64,000 nucleotides of DNA, taken from assembly GCF_001522545.3 (NCBI RefSeq), contig NC_031770.1, positions 28,694,869 to 28,758,868 on the forward strand. The letters run 5' to 3'. The stretch is from Parus major (taxonomy: Eukaryota > Chordata > Aves > Passeriformes > Paridae). This document shows positions 14,401 to 28,500 of this stretch, in pieces; within the stretch, counting starts at the first letter, position 1; every line of letters starts with the position of its first letter. The notes beneath the pieces were generated by a model. The model had not been told where the DNA came from and ran no database searches. It was given only the letters and a program-made list of their open reading frames with translations. The position numbers and the translations under genes were made by a program.

Positions 14401-15264
14401 TTGGAGTATCTCTTGTTTATATGGCACCCAAGCTGCCTGCACTACAGACCAGCTATTTTGGTGGTTACATAGTTTGGCAGTAGTCTAATGATGGATACAA
14501 TATTTGAAACACTTTTTTTTTTCTGAGCTGCCAGAGAACTGCTTGATCATCAATTAAGTAGGCAATACCAATCTCTCATGCTTTTCAGCAATATACTAAT
14601 AGTAAAAACTTGATTGCCTGAACATAACAAGCCCTGTAACTGCTGCAAACACACAGAACCATATATAGAAGATACCATTTTAGCATGTCCTAAGGAAGAA
14701 AAACAAAATAACAAACATTATGAAGTCTTTTTTATCAGTACAGAGTGAACTGAACACTTACAGAGCAATAAAACCTTTAGCACTATATCCATTCTCAGGT
14801 CTAGCAAAGTGCTTTCATTTTAATGAGGTTGGTCTGCTGTTTCCCAGGAGGAATGGCCATGGGTATATTAAGTGAACCAGCCTACATCTTTGAGGTGCCC
14901 AGGGAGGTGATGTGGAAAAGACCCATGGTGTCTGGGGAGTAGGGGAGGCAGAAAATGAGGAGAGGTGCATCTTCAGTTGCTATTCTGTCAAAGGCTCAAC
15001 AAACCAGCCTCCAGCAACAGCAGCCCCTGATGGGGATGATGCATGTAAAACATTTACATTTTCAGCAGGATGTTTCTAATTAAACTCAATTGGTTTGCAC
15101 ACCTGCTGGGAGTGACTGATCTGCACCTCATCTCCCAGTTCTGCTTGAGCACAGAGGATGCAACTGCTGAGGCTACCACACAGCAATGTGTTCCTTTTGT
15201 GCACTGACAGTAATTGAGAAAATGGATGGCAACAGCCTGTTTTGTTTTTGCTACCGTTCTAGGA

Positions 15265-15315
15265 AGTGTTTCCTTTTCCTTTTCTTCCTTTTCCTTTTCC
15301 TTTCCTTTCCCCTCC
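15265..15315. repeat. Polypyrimidine (TTCC/TTTTCC)n tract
   Basis: This is an almost pure pyrimidine stretch on the plus strand, built from CCTTTT and CCTTT units. It gives rise to the lysine/glutamate run in the minus-strand open frame that crosses it, and so argues against that frame being a gene. Confidence 0.85.
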
Positions 15316-18300
15316 AGAGCATCAGTGGTTTTACAGCCCTTTTGTAAGAGTGGATGACTGAAAGGGCTCTGTGTAGTTTCCTGACTGTAGGATATGAGGA
15401 TTGATGCAGATATTAAACCCCTCAGGTCCAAGGTCAGGTAAAGATCCTGCCTACAGTCAGCTCACAAGGCAAAGGATGGTACTGAAGCATACCATGATCA
15501 GTAGTGCAAGACAGAACAGCCAGCTGTCACTAAACATTTCTTAATCTGTTTTATGAGCACAGCCTGACTCCAGCATTTTAAGAGAGGGTTATACTGTGTT
15601 ATACTGTGAGGCATTTATGGTTTTGCCCAGAAAGGTCTGAAACAACCAAACCTTCAGAGAAAGCTTCTAAAACTGTGTGGTCACCAGGACTTCTGGCTTA
15701 TCGCTGCTGTCCTACACTCCCTTTCTGCATATGTTTAGGGAGCCAGCAGTTGTCAGTAAGATGTAAGAACTCAAAAGATATATACCTCAAAAGAATACTT
15801 GAATGTAATGGGCTTGTTGTATTGTGGCATTCCCCTGCTGTGAAATGAGAAAAATGCATTCACTGTGCTGAGGCAGCAGGTCAGCATCCCAAATGTTCTC
15901 GCCTCCAACAAGCTCACTGGGTCAGAATAATTCTGTTTTGAATTGTACAGGACAATCTCCTGGGTAACACGCTTCACAGCAATGCTTGGGGGGAACATGC
16001 CCTTGAATGCAAGGCAGTCAATGAGATTTATAATTACTGTGTTTTATAACCTCATTCATTCAGGCAGGGAAGGATACTGCTGAAGGGAGCTCAAACAAGA
16101 GGAATCATCCATCTGCAGCTACATAAATAAGTGTTGATAATGTGATTTGAATCCCAGATGGCAGAAGGTGCTCTTTTGTCCACTGTGCTCTCTGGAGTCA
16201 CACAAAAAATGCACACATTAGTTTTAAACTCAGGTGGCTGTAGGATGTGAAACTCTACCTACACAGCTACCCTCCCCCAGAGAAGGGGATGTAAAATCCA
16301 CTCAGTATCACTGAAATCTTCTGACTACATTAAGCAAAGTCTTAGCTCAAGGCCAGGTTCCAGCTGTCCTTGCAGTGATAATGACCACTCTCCCCCAGGG
16401 TGCTAGGCACAGGCAGAATCCAGCTGCATTTTCACACATGTACATATAAATTGTCTGAACATGGTGCTGTTAATGCTTCTGGGATGGCAAACTGAACCTA
16501 TAGATGTCTCATCAACAGTGAGCCCCATGCAGAATGCAGATTTTATTTCTGGAAAATACCGGAGGTAAAAAAAATAAAATCTCCTGGTACAGTTTATCTG
16601 ATGTTTTGTTTTTTAATGTCCTTGATACATAACAGCATGCTATCATCTCTAAAGATTAAAAACAATCCTTTCTTATTGCTCTGCTGGGTATTTTCAAAGA
16701 AATTAATGCACATATGAAAACAAATAAAAACAATGCCCAGTGGCTCTGAAGAGATCCTGGGCCTCCAGTTTCAAGTAGTCTGGAGACAATTTTAAACAAA
16801 CACAGACCTACTAAATCCTTAGCTACAGCTCCAGTGAGAACATGCAGGCAAAACTTCAGTAGCTTTCACAGGGTGAGGCTGGTTGAGGATTTTCAACATC
16901 ATCTCCATTTTGTGGTTTTTAGGGTATAGCTTAAGATCTAGAATGTATCACCTGAAGCACTGGATTTTCATTATTTCTTAAACTGGAGCTTCAAGTTAAA
17001 TAATAACACCTTTGTTCAGGCTTGGTTTAAACAAAAAATCAGAGTAAATGGGTTGGTTTTCATGATATTGAAGTCTGGGGTTTTTTGATGGACTATGACA
17101 AGGGTGGAGAAAGTCACCCTCAACATTAGTGCAGTACTGGGGCCCAAAACGAGTGAATTAAACACAGTGTAAACTGAGAGGACCTTGGGCACTGATGGAC
17201 AGTTCAGTTTGCTTCAGTTAACATGTCTTTTGCTTTTTACCCACTTGGCTTCATTATTCTGAGGATCTGGCCCAGTACAAGAAAGCTCCTATTCTGCTTC
17301 CAACGTTTGCTGCTGGCTATCTCTGATGGACAGCTGGAGGAATTTCTTAAGGAGTAATCTATGTGAAACTGACTGCAGTATTTCTACTGCTGCACTTAGG
17401 AAAGTCTGAAATAGGCTTTTTTTCTTTTTCTTCATTCCTGCTTCTGCACTGGCCTTGCTCAGAGTGGAAAGCACCTTGCCAAGGTATACTTGAGGGTTTG
17501 GTTTTTAATGGCTGGGCAAAATCATTCACAAGACCACCTGTGAAGCAAAATAACTCCAGATGGAACTAGCCTAAGATTCTTGGGCCAAACACACGAAGTT
17601 GAATATGTGAATATTGATTTAGGGGTGTTTGTGGTATGGAGGATAACAGAGAAAATGCTGAACATGAAAGCATGCTCTCTTGATGATAAACAGCCCCACA
17701 ATGCAGTGTATCACAATACACAGAAAAGAGGACACAGCAAATCATGTTCAGATTACACCTGCTGCAGACTTTCATTGCATTTTCAGAAAACTTCATTTAT
17801 TTCCAAATTAACTTTATACCTGCTATATGCACTGCCCACATACTTTACTACAGTTGAAATTCCTTTTCCTTTAAGTCTGTATGCTGTCTGAGTGTTGAAA
17901 CCCCCCCTCATATTTTTGGACAGTGATATAAAAAATCCCCCCATGGCTCTCTCTCACCGTCTTTAAGGCATTACACTGGTTGCTTATCAGTGTTTGTTAA
18001 CCTTGGCAATCCCCTGTGCTTTGCTGTGAGCCCAGTGCTGCTGACCACACTGCTGTTAGTTGGCTGCTTGTGGTGCAAAAGCACTACCCAGCAGCATTTA
18101 AGATGTACAGCACTGCAGAGAGGCAGGTACTTTCAAGGCTTCTTTACCTCTTCTACTTTGAATGAGGATTTCTGGAAGCACTTTGGTTTGGGAGAGTTAG
18201 TTTTATCTTGCCCCTGGTATACCTCTTAAAGTTTTCCCAGCATACTGTGGGAATTGTGGAAGCATCAGATTCTTGTGCTGCATACAGTGAGGGACAGCAA

Positions 18301-20199
18301 TGCTCAAGCATGGTTATTTAGGCTTGTCAAAGCTCTACGCAGCAGTCCTAGTGACCTGTGGAAGGGGGTGCCATCCACACCCACAGCTGTTTCTCTTAAC
18401 TCCCATCCTTGAGAAAAACATCTCAAGCCTAGGTAAGTGTTAAAGGCATGCTATAGACTTTTCTTCCTTGCCCCAAGCACTGGGATATTCTGCTGTAAGT
18501 ACCTAAAAGCCATCATAATTCCTTTTAATTTGAAAGGTTTCACCATCTATGGTATCTGAGCAAAGGAAGTCTCTCCTAAAGGAAGCTCTCTTCTAATAGG
18601 AGATGAGGAGAAGCAGTCCTGGTTCTTTTCAAACTGTGACAGGCTCTATGACCACTGAGATGGGAAAAGTTTGCAAATCATCTAGTTCAAAGTATGCAAA
18701 AATAGCAGGGCTGCAATTCCAACAAGGCTGCTTTTCTGTCCTTGTACGATGACAGCTTGTGAGAGTGAAAATGAGTAATGCAAGACTATCAAGACAATCT
18801 ATTGTAGAATTTTAGTTGTATGAATTTGATTTGAAAGGATTTGTGCTACACGTATATATCATGACTTGTCACTGCTGCTGCACGGACACTACAGTATGTA
18901 AGCATTCTTATTACAGAGATCAGCTGCATTGATAAAATCACTTAGTACAGCTGATCAAGCTAAAAATAAATATATAAAAAACAGGCTGTCTTTTGGCTCA
19001 AGGATCTCACATGCGCATCATTTTTACTTTGTGATACTGCTATTTTCAATGCTGCTATTTTATACTTTCTGGATTGGGAAAGCTAATTTTAAAAAATGGG
19101 TTAGTTGCAAACTACTTCCTTTGATTTTTCTTCCTTCACTATTCAAAGTAAGATATAAATTTAAATGATACATGCTTCAATTTAGTCTGATTTGCTGTGT
19201 CAGCCAGCAAATAATATTTAATATAGAATTTCTCAGAGAACATAAAATCTACGAGCTATGAAAGTTTTCTGTTCACTGGTGACTATAGTGAGGTTTAAAA
19301 AAGAATTTCAAGTTGCAGAAATGTGAAATTAACACCTAATCTCAAATACTTTACAATAATTTATCATTAGCGGAAAGCAGTCCTGGACTTTCAAGGTTGC
19401 TTGGTCAACATATTTGTTGTATTCCAGAAATAGCAAGGAATGCTAAGGTGAGTGTTTCTGCTCCTGAAGTCTGGAATTCTCCAGGGCTTGTGCATTTTAC
19501 TGGTCTATCTCTACATTTATTTACTTTTCTTGCTCTCAAGGCAAGTCAGTGCTGACGATACTGCAGGAAATTTTGCTCTTAATGTGCATGAATTATGTGC
19601 AGAATCTCTTACTCTCACTGAAGTCACAAGGAGAACTGGTATCTGCTTGTACTGGAGAAGCCTGTCCTAAACTATCCTCGTGTAAATAATCTCAGTTCAC
19701 AAAATATTTAAATGCTGTGGGATATGATTGTGTGTTAGCAAATCTATAAATTCTCCTACAACATTAAGCTTTGAGCCTCACAATGCAGTAAGTGATTATA
19801 CAGGACTTTAGAAATGCTTCACTGTGGCTTTTGTTTAATGTGACCTAACTTAATTTGTCTGTGTTAGTCACTCCTGTGCTCTGCTGAGCTGCAAGTGACA
19901 GCCTCAAAGAAAATACCTCTACCGGCCAATCTGCCACAAAAATTACTATAAAAAGTAATTATATGAAGTACAGTGACATCTTCAGAAGCTCTATATATTT
20001 TGCCAGATACAAGGGAATAATACTGCTTTCAATCCTATTAGAAGTGCCAAACCTGCTCACCATTAGCTGCTTTGGGAAACACTGTCCAGGGGAGTATTTA
20101 CATAAAGATGAAGCTAATCTTTCTCCAGGTTTAAAAAAATATGCCACAATCTCAGAGCAGCTTGAGGATTTATTTTAGATACAATTCATAGTTTGTCCT

Positions 20200-20965
20200 T
20201 CACTACAAATTTGGTTTAGCCAGGTTGGTATGTTATGCCAAATGTGCTGAACGAGTGTTGTATTTCACTTTGCAAGGCAAGAGAGGCAATGGGGGAGACC
20301 TGTACATTAGGGAGAGGTTTGACTGCCTGAATGATGGTGATAATAGGGTTGAGTGTTTAGGGTGAGAGTTAGGGAGAAGGCCAGCATGGCAGATATCCTG
20401 GTGAGAGTCTGTTACGAACCCAATCAGGATGAAGAGGCAGACAGAATATTCCATAAGTGACTGCAAGATTAAGTCTTACAATCAAGAGCCCTCGTTTTCG
20501 TGGGAGACTTCAACTTTCCAGATGTCCACTGGAAATACAACACAGCAGACAGGAAGCAGTCTAGGAGTTCCTGCAGTAAGATTCCTGGGGTTATCCAGGC
20601 TGTAGAAATGGAGGCTCAGATAAGACCTTATCACTCTCAACAACTACCTGAAAGAAGGATGTGGCCAGGTGTCTCTTCTCCTGAGTAACAAGCGACAGGA
20701 CAAGAAAAGTGGCATCAGGTTGGGTTTGGGTCAGATACTAGGAAGAAATTCTTTGACGAAAGGGTTGCCAAGCATTGGCAGAGGCTTCCCAGAGAAGCAG
20801 TGGAGTCATCATCCCTGGATATTTTTATATATATTTATATTTATTTATATTTTTATGTATTTTTATGTATTTAAAAGATGTGTGAATGTAGCACTCAGGA
20901 ACAGGGTTTTGTGGTGGACTTGGCATTGCTGGGGTAACAGCTGGACACTGATATCAGAGGTCTTT
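20200..20965 (+). mobile_element. CR1 LINE fragment with internal deletion
   Basis: The first part (about 20200-20640) is a decayed piece of the CR1 endonuclease region. The phrase G-D-F-N-F-P-D-V-H-W is readable at 20500 onward, the usual beta-strand motif of LINE endonucleases. It passes directly into the CR1 3' end (about 20660-20965), with the phrases for 'asn-ser-phe ... gln-arg-leu-pro-arg' and the tail 'ggtcttttccaacct'. The reverse transcriptase region normally between them is missing. An A/T simple repeat interrupts the 3' part. No intact frame remains. Confidence 0.75.
20819..20875. repeat. A/T-rich simple repeat inside CR1
   Basis: A run of TTTATAT, ATTTATATT and TATGTATTTT units sits in the CR1 3' region just after the conserved 'tcatccctggat' phrase. 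It is probably an expansion that arose in the element after insertion. Confidence 0.85.
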
Positions 20966-21739
20966 TCCAACCTAAATTCTGCCTCTTTAGTGCTGGTTCA
21001 GGTCATGTTTAATGCAGGTGTTAAAAATCTGCAAGACACAGACTGACTTGACAGGTTGCGGAGAAGAAAAGGGACCTCTTGCCTGTAATACAAGGAGAGA
21101 CAGAGACCATAAGAATAAGCTTACCACTGCACCGCAACAGGATGTGCTAATATATTGAACAGCAGCTTCTCCTGACTCTCAGGATTAACAGGCCCAGACA
21201 CATGAGAGCCAAAGCAAAGATGGCAGTCTCCCAGTGTCTTAGTATTCAGGTTACATGGTGAGGTTTTGGTAGTGTGGGGGCTAAAGGAGTGGCTAAGTTC
21301 AACTCACCACACTCCATTTCAGGTACCCAGCACTTCCCTCACTCAGCCTCCCACTCCCCTCACTTCATGATCACTAACTGGTTACGAAGCTTTACTCTTT
21401 CAACAAATGAGACTCCTCCCTCCTTCCCTCACCTGGCTAGTTCTGCAAGGAAAGTCTTCTTTGGAATCTGGCTCATACTTTCTTAGTTTTCTCTATCCTG
21501 GGGCACAGCCCACTTCCCAAACAGCCTTGTGGACCTGTCCCCTTTCCAAAGCACCAGACCCCACTCAAGTTTTCTCAGGACGTGCAGAAGATGCTCCTCC
21601 CATTTAGGGTTTCATAACCAAATTTGAGCCTGCTAAAATCAGCTGACACTATGCTTCATATAGCTCTGATGTACACAAATATGTATGTGTACACAAAGAC
21701 ACATACAATGATACAATATAAGTTATTTACTGGAAAAGG

Positions 21740-23484
21740 CAGGAAACTTAGTAACTGCAGATGAGGAGAAGGCAGAAGTGCTTAATGCCTTCTTTGCCTG
21801 AGCCTTTAGTGAGAAAGCAACTTGCCTTCAGGACAGCTGTCCTCCTGGGTTGGTAGATGGTGTCAGGGAGCAGAATGGTCCCCCTGTTACCCAGGAGGAG
21901 GTAGTCAGAGAACTGCTGAGCCACTTGGATGTTCATAAATTTATGGGACCAGATGGGATCCATCCCAGGGTGATGAGTGAACTGGCAGATGAGCTTGTGA
22001 AGCCTCTCTCCATCATTTACCAGCAATCCTGGCTCACTGGTGAGATTCCAGATGACTGGAAGCTGGCCAATGTGACACTCATTCATAAAAAGGGTGGGAA
22101 GGAGGATCCTGGTAATTATAGGCCAGTCAGCCTGACCTCAGTACCTGTTAAGGTTAAGGAGCAGTTTATACTAAGTGTCATCATGCAGCACTTACAGGAT
22201 GGCCAGGGCATCAGACCCAGCCAGCATGGGTTTGGGAGGGGTAGGTAGTGTTTGACCAACCTGGTGTCCTTTTATGACCAGGTGGCCCGCCTGGTGGATG
22301 CAGGAAAGGCTGTGGATGTTGAAGTACCTGGACTTCAGCAAGGCCTTTGACACTTTCTCCCACAGCACACTCCTGGAAAAGCTGGCAGCCCATGGCTTGG
22401 ACTTTTTTGTCCAAGGAGCACTCTTTGCTGGGCAGAACTGGCTGGATGGTCAGGCCCAGAGAGTGGTGGTAAATAGTGTTGCATCCAGCTGGGGCCAGTT
22501 ACCAGTGGTGTCCCTCAGGGGTCTGTGCTGGGGCCTGTTCTGTTCAATATCTCTATTGATGACATGGATGAGGGTATTGAGTCTTTCATCAGAAAATCTG
22601 CAGACAACACTAAGCTCGGAGTGTCAACACTAAGCTGAGAGTCGATCTGTTGGGAGGGAGGAGGGCTCTGCAGAGAGACCTGGAACATTTAGATGAATGG
22701 GCAAAGTCCAGTGGGATGAAGTTTAGTAAGTCCAAGTGCTGAGTCCTGCATTTTGGCCACAATAACCCCCTGCGATATTATAGACTGGGGATGGTGTGGC
22801 TGGACAGTGCCCAGGTGGAAAGGGACCTGGGGGTACTGGTGACAGCCAGCTGAACATGAGCCAGCAGTGTGCTGTGGTGGCCAAGAAGGCCAATGGCATC
22901 CTAGCCTGGATCAGGAATCCCAGCAGGAGCAGGGAGGTCATTCTTCCCCTGTACTCAGCCCTGGTGAGGCTGCACCTTGAGTGCTGTGTCCAGTTCTGGG
23001 CCCCTCGGTTCAGGAAGGACCTTGAGACACTTGAGCATGTCCAGAGGAGGGCAACAAGGCCGGTGAGGGGCTTGGAACATGAGCCCTTTGAGGAACGACT
23101 GAGGGAGCTGGGGTTGTTTAGTCTGGAGAAAAGGAGACTCAGAGGTGACCTCATCGCTCTCTACAACTTCCTGAAAGGTGGCTGTAGTCAGGCGGGGGCT
23201 CGTCTCTTTCACCAGTCAATAGCTGACAGAATGAGAGGACAATCTCAAGCTGCACCAAGGGAAATTTATGTTGGATGTCAGGAAAAAGTTCTTCACTGAA
23301 AGAGTGATAAAGTACTCAAATGGTCTACCTGGGGAGGTGGTGGAGTCACCATCCCTGGATGTGTTTAAAAAAAGACTGCATCTGACACTCGGTGCCATGG
23401 TTTAGTTGAGGTGTTAGGGCATGGGTTGGACTCGATCTTGAAGGTCTCTTCCAACCTATGGAATTCTGTGATTCTGTGATTATG
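21740..23484 (+). mobile_element. CR1 LINE, reverse transcriptase half and 3' end
   Basis: This is the largest CR1 copy in the window, about 1.75 kb and 5'-truncated. The reverse transcriptase part is readable at 21850-22248 (GPDGIHPRVM, DDWKLANVTLIHKKG, NYRPVSLTS) and continues with YLDFSKAFDT-type sequence near 22320. A further open stretch at 22796-23299 carries the C-terminal segment ([39 protein letters not shown]). The 3' end shows the CR1 tail, tandem 'attctgtg' at 23463-23482. Frameshifts and stops separate the pieces (for example the stop after 22245), so the copy is dead. A 22-25 bp local duplication ('aacactaagct') occurs near 22608-22637, close to where the catalytic F-A-D-D box would lie. 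Confidence 0.93.
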
Positions 23485-23989
23485 GCCCCGCTATAGGCCA
23501 CAGAGGATGACGGAACCATTCTAACAGCCCACCTGTTTATGAACAAACAACAAAAGCATAAAATCACATCTGGGAACCTAGCAAAAGTGTCTTCCTCCAC
23601 CAGCTTTCCAATGACTAGTGAATTCCCAAAAGGCCTAATTTGTAAAAAAAAATCCCAAAACTAAGCATTGTGTGGTTTGCAGTAGGAAGAGCACTGTGAT
23701 TACTGAGAAATTCAGTCATGATACCAAAATCTCAGCATAACTCAGAGATGACAGTTTTGTATCCTATTTAAGCATTGAACAAATTTAATTTTCTGCTTAT
23801 TCTGAGTGTAAAGGGTATTTTTTGCTGTAAGTGGTCATTATGTGTGATTCGCCTCTGACCCTTAACAACACAGGTCTTGCTTCTCATTTCTGTGCCCCAG
23901 TCTCCCTGCAGCTTTAGGAGGAACTGCATTTGCTGAATAGTCACATTTTGCACATGGGATTTAACACCCTCATGCATTGTACAGGCTGG

Positions 23990-24675
23990 ACACCAACTGG
24001 GGAGAAGTAGCTCTGCAGAAAAGGGCTTGGGGATTCTGGCAGACAAGAGTGAGCACAAGCCAGCACAGCACCCATGCAGTGCCCAAGGCTAATGGCTTTA
24101 TGTGCTGAATTAGGTAATGTACCATGGCAGACTGAAATTAGGTATTTCTATTTTGTTTACATCTGGAGTGCTCTCACCAGTTTTGGGCTCCTCAGTGACA
24201 AAATGATGATGACAAACTGGAGAAGGATGGGTGAAGGGCCACTGAGATGGCTGGGGAGCCATGGTATTATGAAGAATTTGACAGAGGAACATTCAATTAG
24301 CCTTTCCTTCTCCAGGCTAAGGAGAGATTCAAATGCCATCTTCAGCTATCTAATCGGTGACTGAAAAATAGATAGGACCAAACTTTTCTGAGAGGTGCTC
24401 AGGTGCAACAGATTAAGGTTATGGCAAGGAAAATTCTGGTTGAGAAGCTATTAAGAAAAAATTCTTCTCAAGTAGTATGCAGCATCAGAACTTGTGCCTA
24501 GACAGGTGGTGGAACAGCCATCCTTGGAAATACTCAAAGCTCAGCTGGACTAAGCCCTTAGCTACCTATATCAAATACAGATATTTGAAGCTGACCCCAA
24601 CTGTGAGCAGGACGTGGGACCTGATGACCTCCACTAGAAAGGTCCTTTCTCACCTGAATTCTTCCATGATTCTAA
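23990..24675 (+). mobile_element. Old CR1 3'-end fragment
   Basis: This degraded copy keeps the order of CR1 3' landmarks: 'gcccaaggctaatgg', 'agtgctctcaccagttttgg', 'gggccactgagatggctgg', 'tctccaggctaaggagag', 'tggtggaacagccatccttgg', 'tactcaaagctcagctgga', and the terminal 'gtcctttctcacctgaattct'. It is more diverged than the 21.7-kb copy and has no usable frame. The tail octamer array is reduced to 'ccatgattctaa'. Confidence 0.75.
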
Positions 24676-25256
24676 TGTGCCTCATGACATGTGTGCTACG
24701 ACATTAAGAGCACTTAATATATCATCATTGGTGTCTGGTATCATCAGCAGCACTTTCATCAGCTGGAATACTGCTGAGCTGACTCAAATACTATACATCT
24801 TGTCTAAATGCAATTAAAAAAAAGGCACGTGTCAGTTTCTGTGTATTTCAATTAGCCTTGTATTATGCACAGATATTCAAAATTAGCTGAGTTGGGCATC
24901 TGTTCCCCACTCAGTTCAGCTTATGTGGAGCTTGCCTAGTTCATTGTAAATCTTACTAAGGCTCACAAAATAAGGCTCTCCTTCAGAGTCACATTAACCA
25001 CAGTTTAGATTTTGAGGGATCAGAGCAAAGTTCACACAATGCAACCTAACGAATCATACCCTAAAAGACTGATGTTCCTGCACAAAGTAATGACTTAAGT
25101 TCTGGCTTTCATATTTTTCATATTCTGTGCTGCCTAGGTGTGTAGTTTAGAGCTTCCTATTAAGTGTTAGTGAGCTGTCTTCACAGGGTAGGTAGACAAA
25201 ACAGTTCCTTTTCTAGCTTGACACCAAGAATAATAGTTACAAGTTTCAAGCCTGAA

Positions 25257-25536
25257 TGGTGGACTGAAGAGAGAAAACATGAAGGATGTGACTTCATTAC
25301 CTGAAGCTGTAATTGGACAATTAACCCAAATATGTAGATGGACCAAAACTTATAAAAAATATGAGACCTCGTGACCAGTCATCCATTTTGTGACCATTTT
25401 TAGGTCCATTTTGGGTGTACCCCTGGCCAGGCTCTTGTACTGCCCAAGGTGTATCCTTTAAGGCCTTTAAATAAATACCTACTTTATTCTTAATTCTGTC
25501 TAGCCTCTGCTCTAGGTCAGCTTTCTCAAGGCATCA
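25257..25536 (+). mobile_element. Short solo LTR
   Basis: The block starts TGGTGGACTG and ends GGCATCA. It has a TATA-like 'acttataaaaaat' near 25350, a polyadenylation signal inside 'tttaaataaatacc' near 25470, and a T-rich then mixed U5. The layout and length (about 280 bp) fit a small avian ERV LTR. Target duplications are not clear, and the ends are set by TG...CA only. Confidence 0.55.
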
Positions 25537-28500
25537 AAGCAGCAAACCTCACACAGAGCTCCACAGACCTGCCTCTTTTATTGCTCTGCTCTTAGGATAA
25601 AAGAAGAGCAACAGGGCAGCGCTGTCTCTCCACACTGGTATCTATTATTGTAAGTGCTAGCTCCTATCAGCCCTGTAATCTTGTTTGGGAAGTTCTGTTA
25701 CATTCTAAGCATTTACATTCTTATCTTTGTTTAGTTTATGCTGGCAAATAAAAGCATAAACAAATGATCTCCACTGTACAGCTTCGTAGTACTGAGATGC
25801 TGCCATTTGTGTTCCAGTTGATTTTTATTTGCAGTCTCTTATGCTGGTGGCAATTTTGGAAAGCAGGTACAGCCTGGTAAGCGATGCAACTGAAAACTGA
25901 TGTTTTTATGAGTCTGCCCTTTTTACTCAGATGAATGCTGAACACGTGAACACAAGCAAAGGGAGAACTGGGCTAATTATGAAAATATCAAAGCAGTAAT
26001 TTCTCTGAAACAAGTCAATGTATTTTACCTCATTTCCTGCCATGCACTAGGAGATACTCAACTGCTTCATATGATATGATTTAAAGTGGTATGTGATCTA
26101 CACAAACACAGGCACCCTCTTTACTTGCACTTGTTCCTGCTAGGGCAAGAACAGAGGGAGATTTCCACAAGGCAATGCAGAGCAGCAGCCTAACATAAGG
26201 GGCTTTGCCCCAATGCTGGAGAATCCCTCTCTCTGGACAACAGGTAGAAAGAGTGACCAGCTCATCTATCTGAGCCAAAGGCTGAGAACCATGCAATGTG
26301 AATTCTCCCCACGTAAATCAAAATTACTACTCTTAGAAGCAAAAGGGAAGTATAAAAGTCCACTGTTTTGTTTATTCCTTACACAACCAATGGCTATTTA
26401 AGTGAAGCATTACCTAGCTGACTTCCAGAAATACTAGCGATGAGGACGGACTTAGGCAAACATTATATTTGGCAATGCCAATGAACTGCATGACCACAAG
26501 CAACTACAAGGCACAGATGCTCCAGCCTGCTTCTGATTAAGAAGCTCCCTGTTGGTATGCTGTGCCCAATGACTGTCTCCAGTCTATACTCTTCCAGATG
26601 GAAGAAACTATTGGCTAACGGGTCATAAATCTTCCCACTGAAAGGTGATTATCTTGAAAATCCCCTGTTGTTGTGTCAGGAAGCCATAGAGGAGAGGTGC
26701 AAATCCATTAAATAACATCTGGCAGACACACTTCTAAGAATAAATGGCATTTAGTGATACATGGAAACTACCACGTTATACCTTTAGACAGCTCATACGA
26801 CTATCTCTTTCCAAATTACCATTCTTGCCATCTAATTCTCATTAGACTTACTCAACTGTCCCATTAATGTTGTACTTTTCTTCCCAAGGGATTAACATTG
26901 ATTTTTTTTTTGTCTTCAGCACACACACCAAGGTCATACTCTTTCCTACGGTGAATTCATTCAATAAAGGACTACAATATTAAACCCGACTTAATGTTAT
27001 TGTTAATAGAGCTGAGCTGCTACAATGTTGTTTAGGAGAATTTCCATGCACCTCTCCTGAGTCCAGCTACATCCATCATTCCACTTCACATCACACTAGA
27101 CACTTGAAAACTCATTAAAAATATATATAAAAAATTAAAGTCAGGGCTGCATACCAGGGAAGTCCAACTAACATTCAAACACCACCTCTAATTTAAAAAA
27201 TAATAAACAGCAAAATAATTACAAAATGTTTCTGGGAATATAAGTTCTTCAGCAGAAAATGAAAATAGGAAGGCAGGACAGCAGGTAGGCCTGCAAAACA
27301 CTTTTAGCTGGATATTCTGCATTTCAGGTCACAGGTACGTACATTATTAATTCAATCACTGGTGGTCTGGGCTGGGCAGCCTGAATAGGCCAACCACTAA
27401 TTTGGGTTTGGTAAAGTCCTACTTTTGGGATGATCCAGTCACTCCTTCATAACTTGATCAAGCTGCAGTATCAGAGGGGTGAGATTGTTCTTCCCACATC
27501 ATGACCTAGAAGGCTGCTTCAGGACCTCTCTGCACCACTGGCTGGGAACCCTCTTCAATCTGTAGCAGCAACTTAGAGCAGACAAAGCTGCCTCCTCTGA
27601 TGCAGCTTTCTTCTCCCCACAGCATTCCCTATTTGTTTCCATATGTATATGGAACAAAGAGACCAGATATACCCCTTCCCAGTCTTTGTTTTACTATCTT
27701 GATAAGTCAAGCTCTCTCTTGCCCATCCCTGATGATCACAGGCCTTTCATTTCTCTGTGGCTTCCCCCCTGTACTCCATCTTTCTCCTGCCAGGTATTCT
27801 CCCGACTACTTTGGCAAAAACATAGGCAAAAGTCACATTAGCAATATTAAACAGTAGTTCATTGATAGACCAGACCTTTATAGAAGGATGAGGAAGCACA
27901 AGAGGAAAGGAGCAAGAGGACTGTTTTCAGCATGTGAAAAACACACAGTTTTAGATGTTGCAAAGAGCAAACAGGAAATGTATAGGAAGTTCCTGCCCTG
28001 GGAGTTTTCCAAAGAGCTGAGGACTTCCTTCCAATTTCTTGGTCCTGGATTGTCTGTTCTGTTGTTTTTCAGATACTTCCTCAACACCACTGGAACAAGC
28101 TTCTGACCTAAGTGCACTCAAGATTCTTAGTGAATTTTACCTTTCTTTGATAAAATAGCAAATAAATAGCATTGAAAAAGCCATCTGGGGCAAATCAAGT
28201 TTAGGTTCATGTCCTGCAGAGATCTAAAAGGTGGAGAGAGATGAAAAAGGAAGAAACATCCTATGGAACAGCTAATGGAAGAAGAAAAAAAAAGTGATTT
28301 AAACTGTCTCTGAATGGTCAATGCTTAATCTTGGTATTTTTAAAGTAAGCATCAAGTCTATGTTTTTTTCTGTCTCTTCTGTTCCTTCCAATTCTTTCCC
28401 CTCCCCTTCTCTCTTATGTACCTATATAATCACCATCTGCCTGTTCTCCAAATGTACTGGAGAAATGCAGTGAACTGAACAGGAAAAAAAAATAGTAGTG

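Noticed and set aside
15054..15431. 125-codon minus-strand frame with Lys/Glu run
   Set aside because: The charged run is the translation of a polypyrimidine simple repeat; the rest has no protein features.
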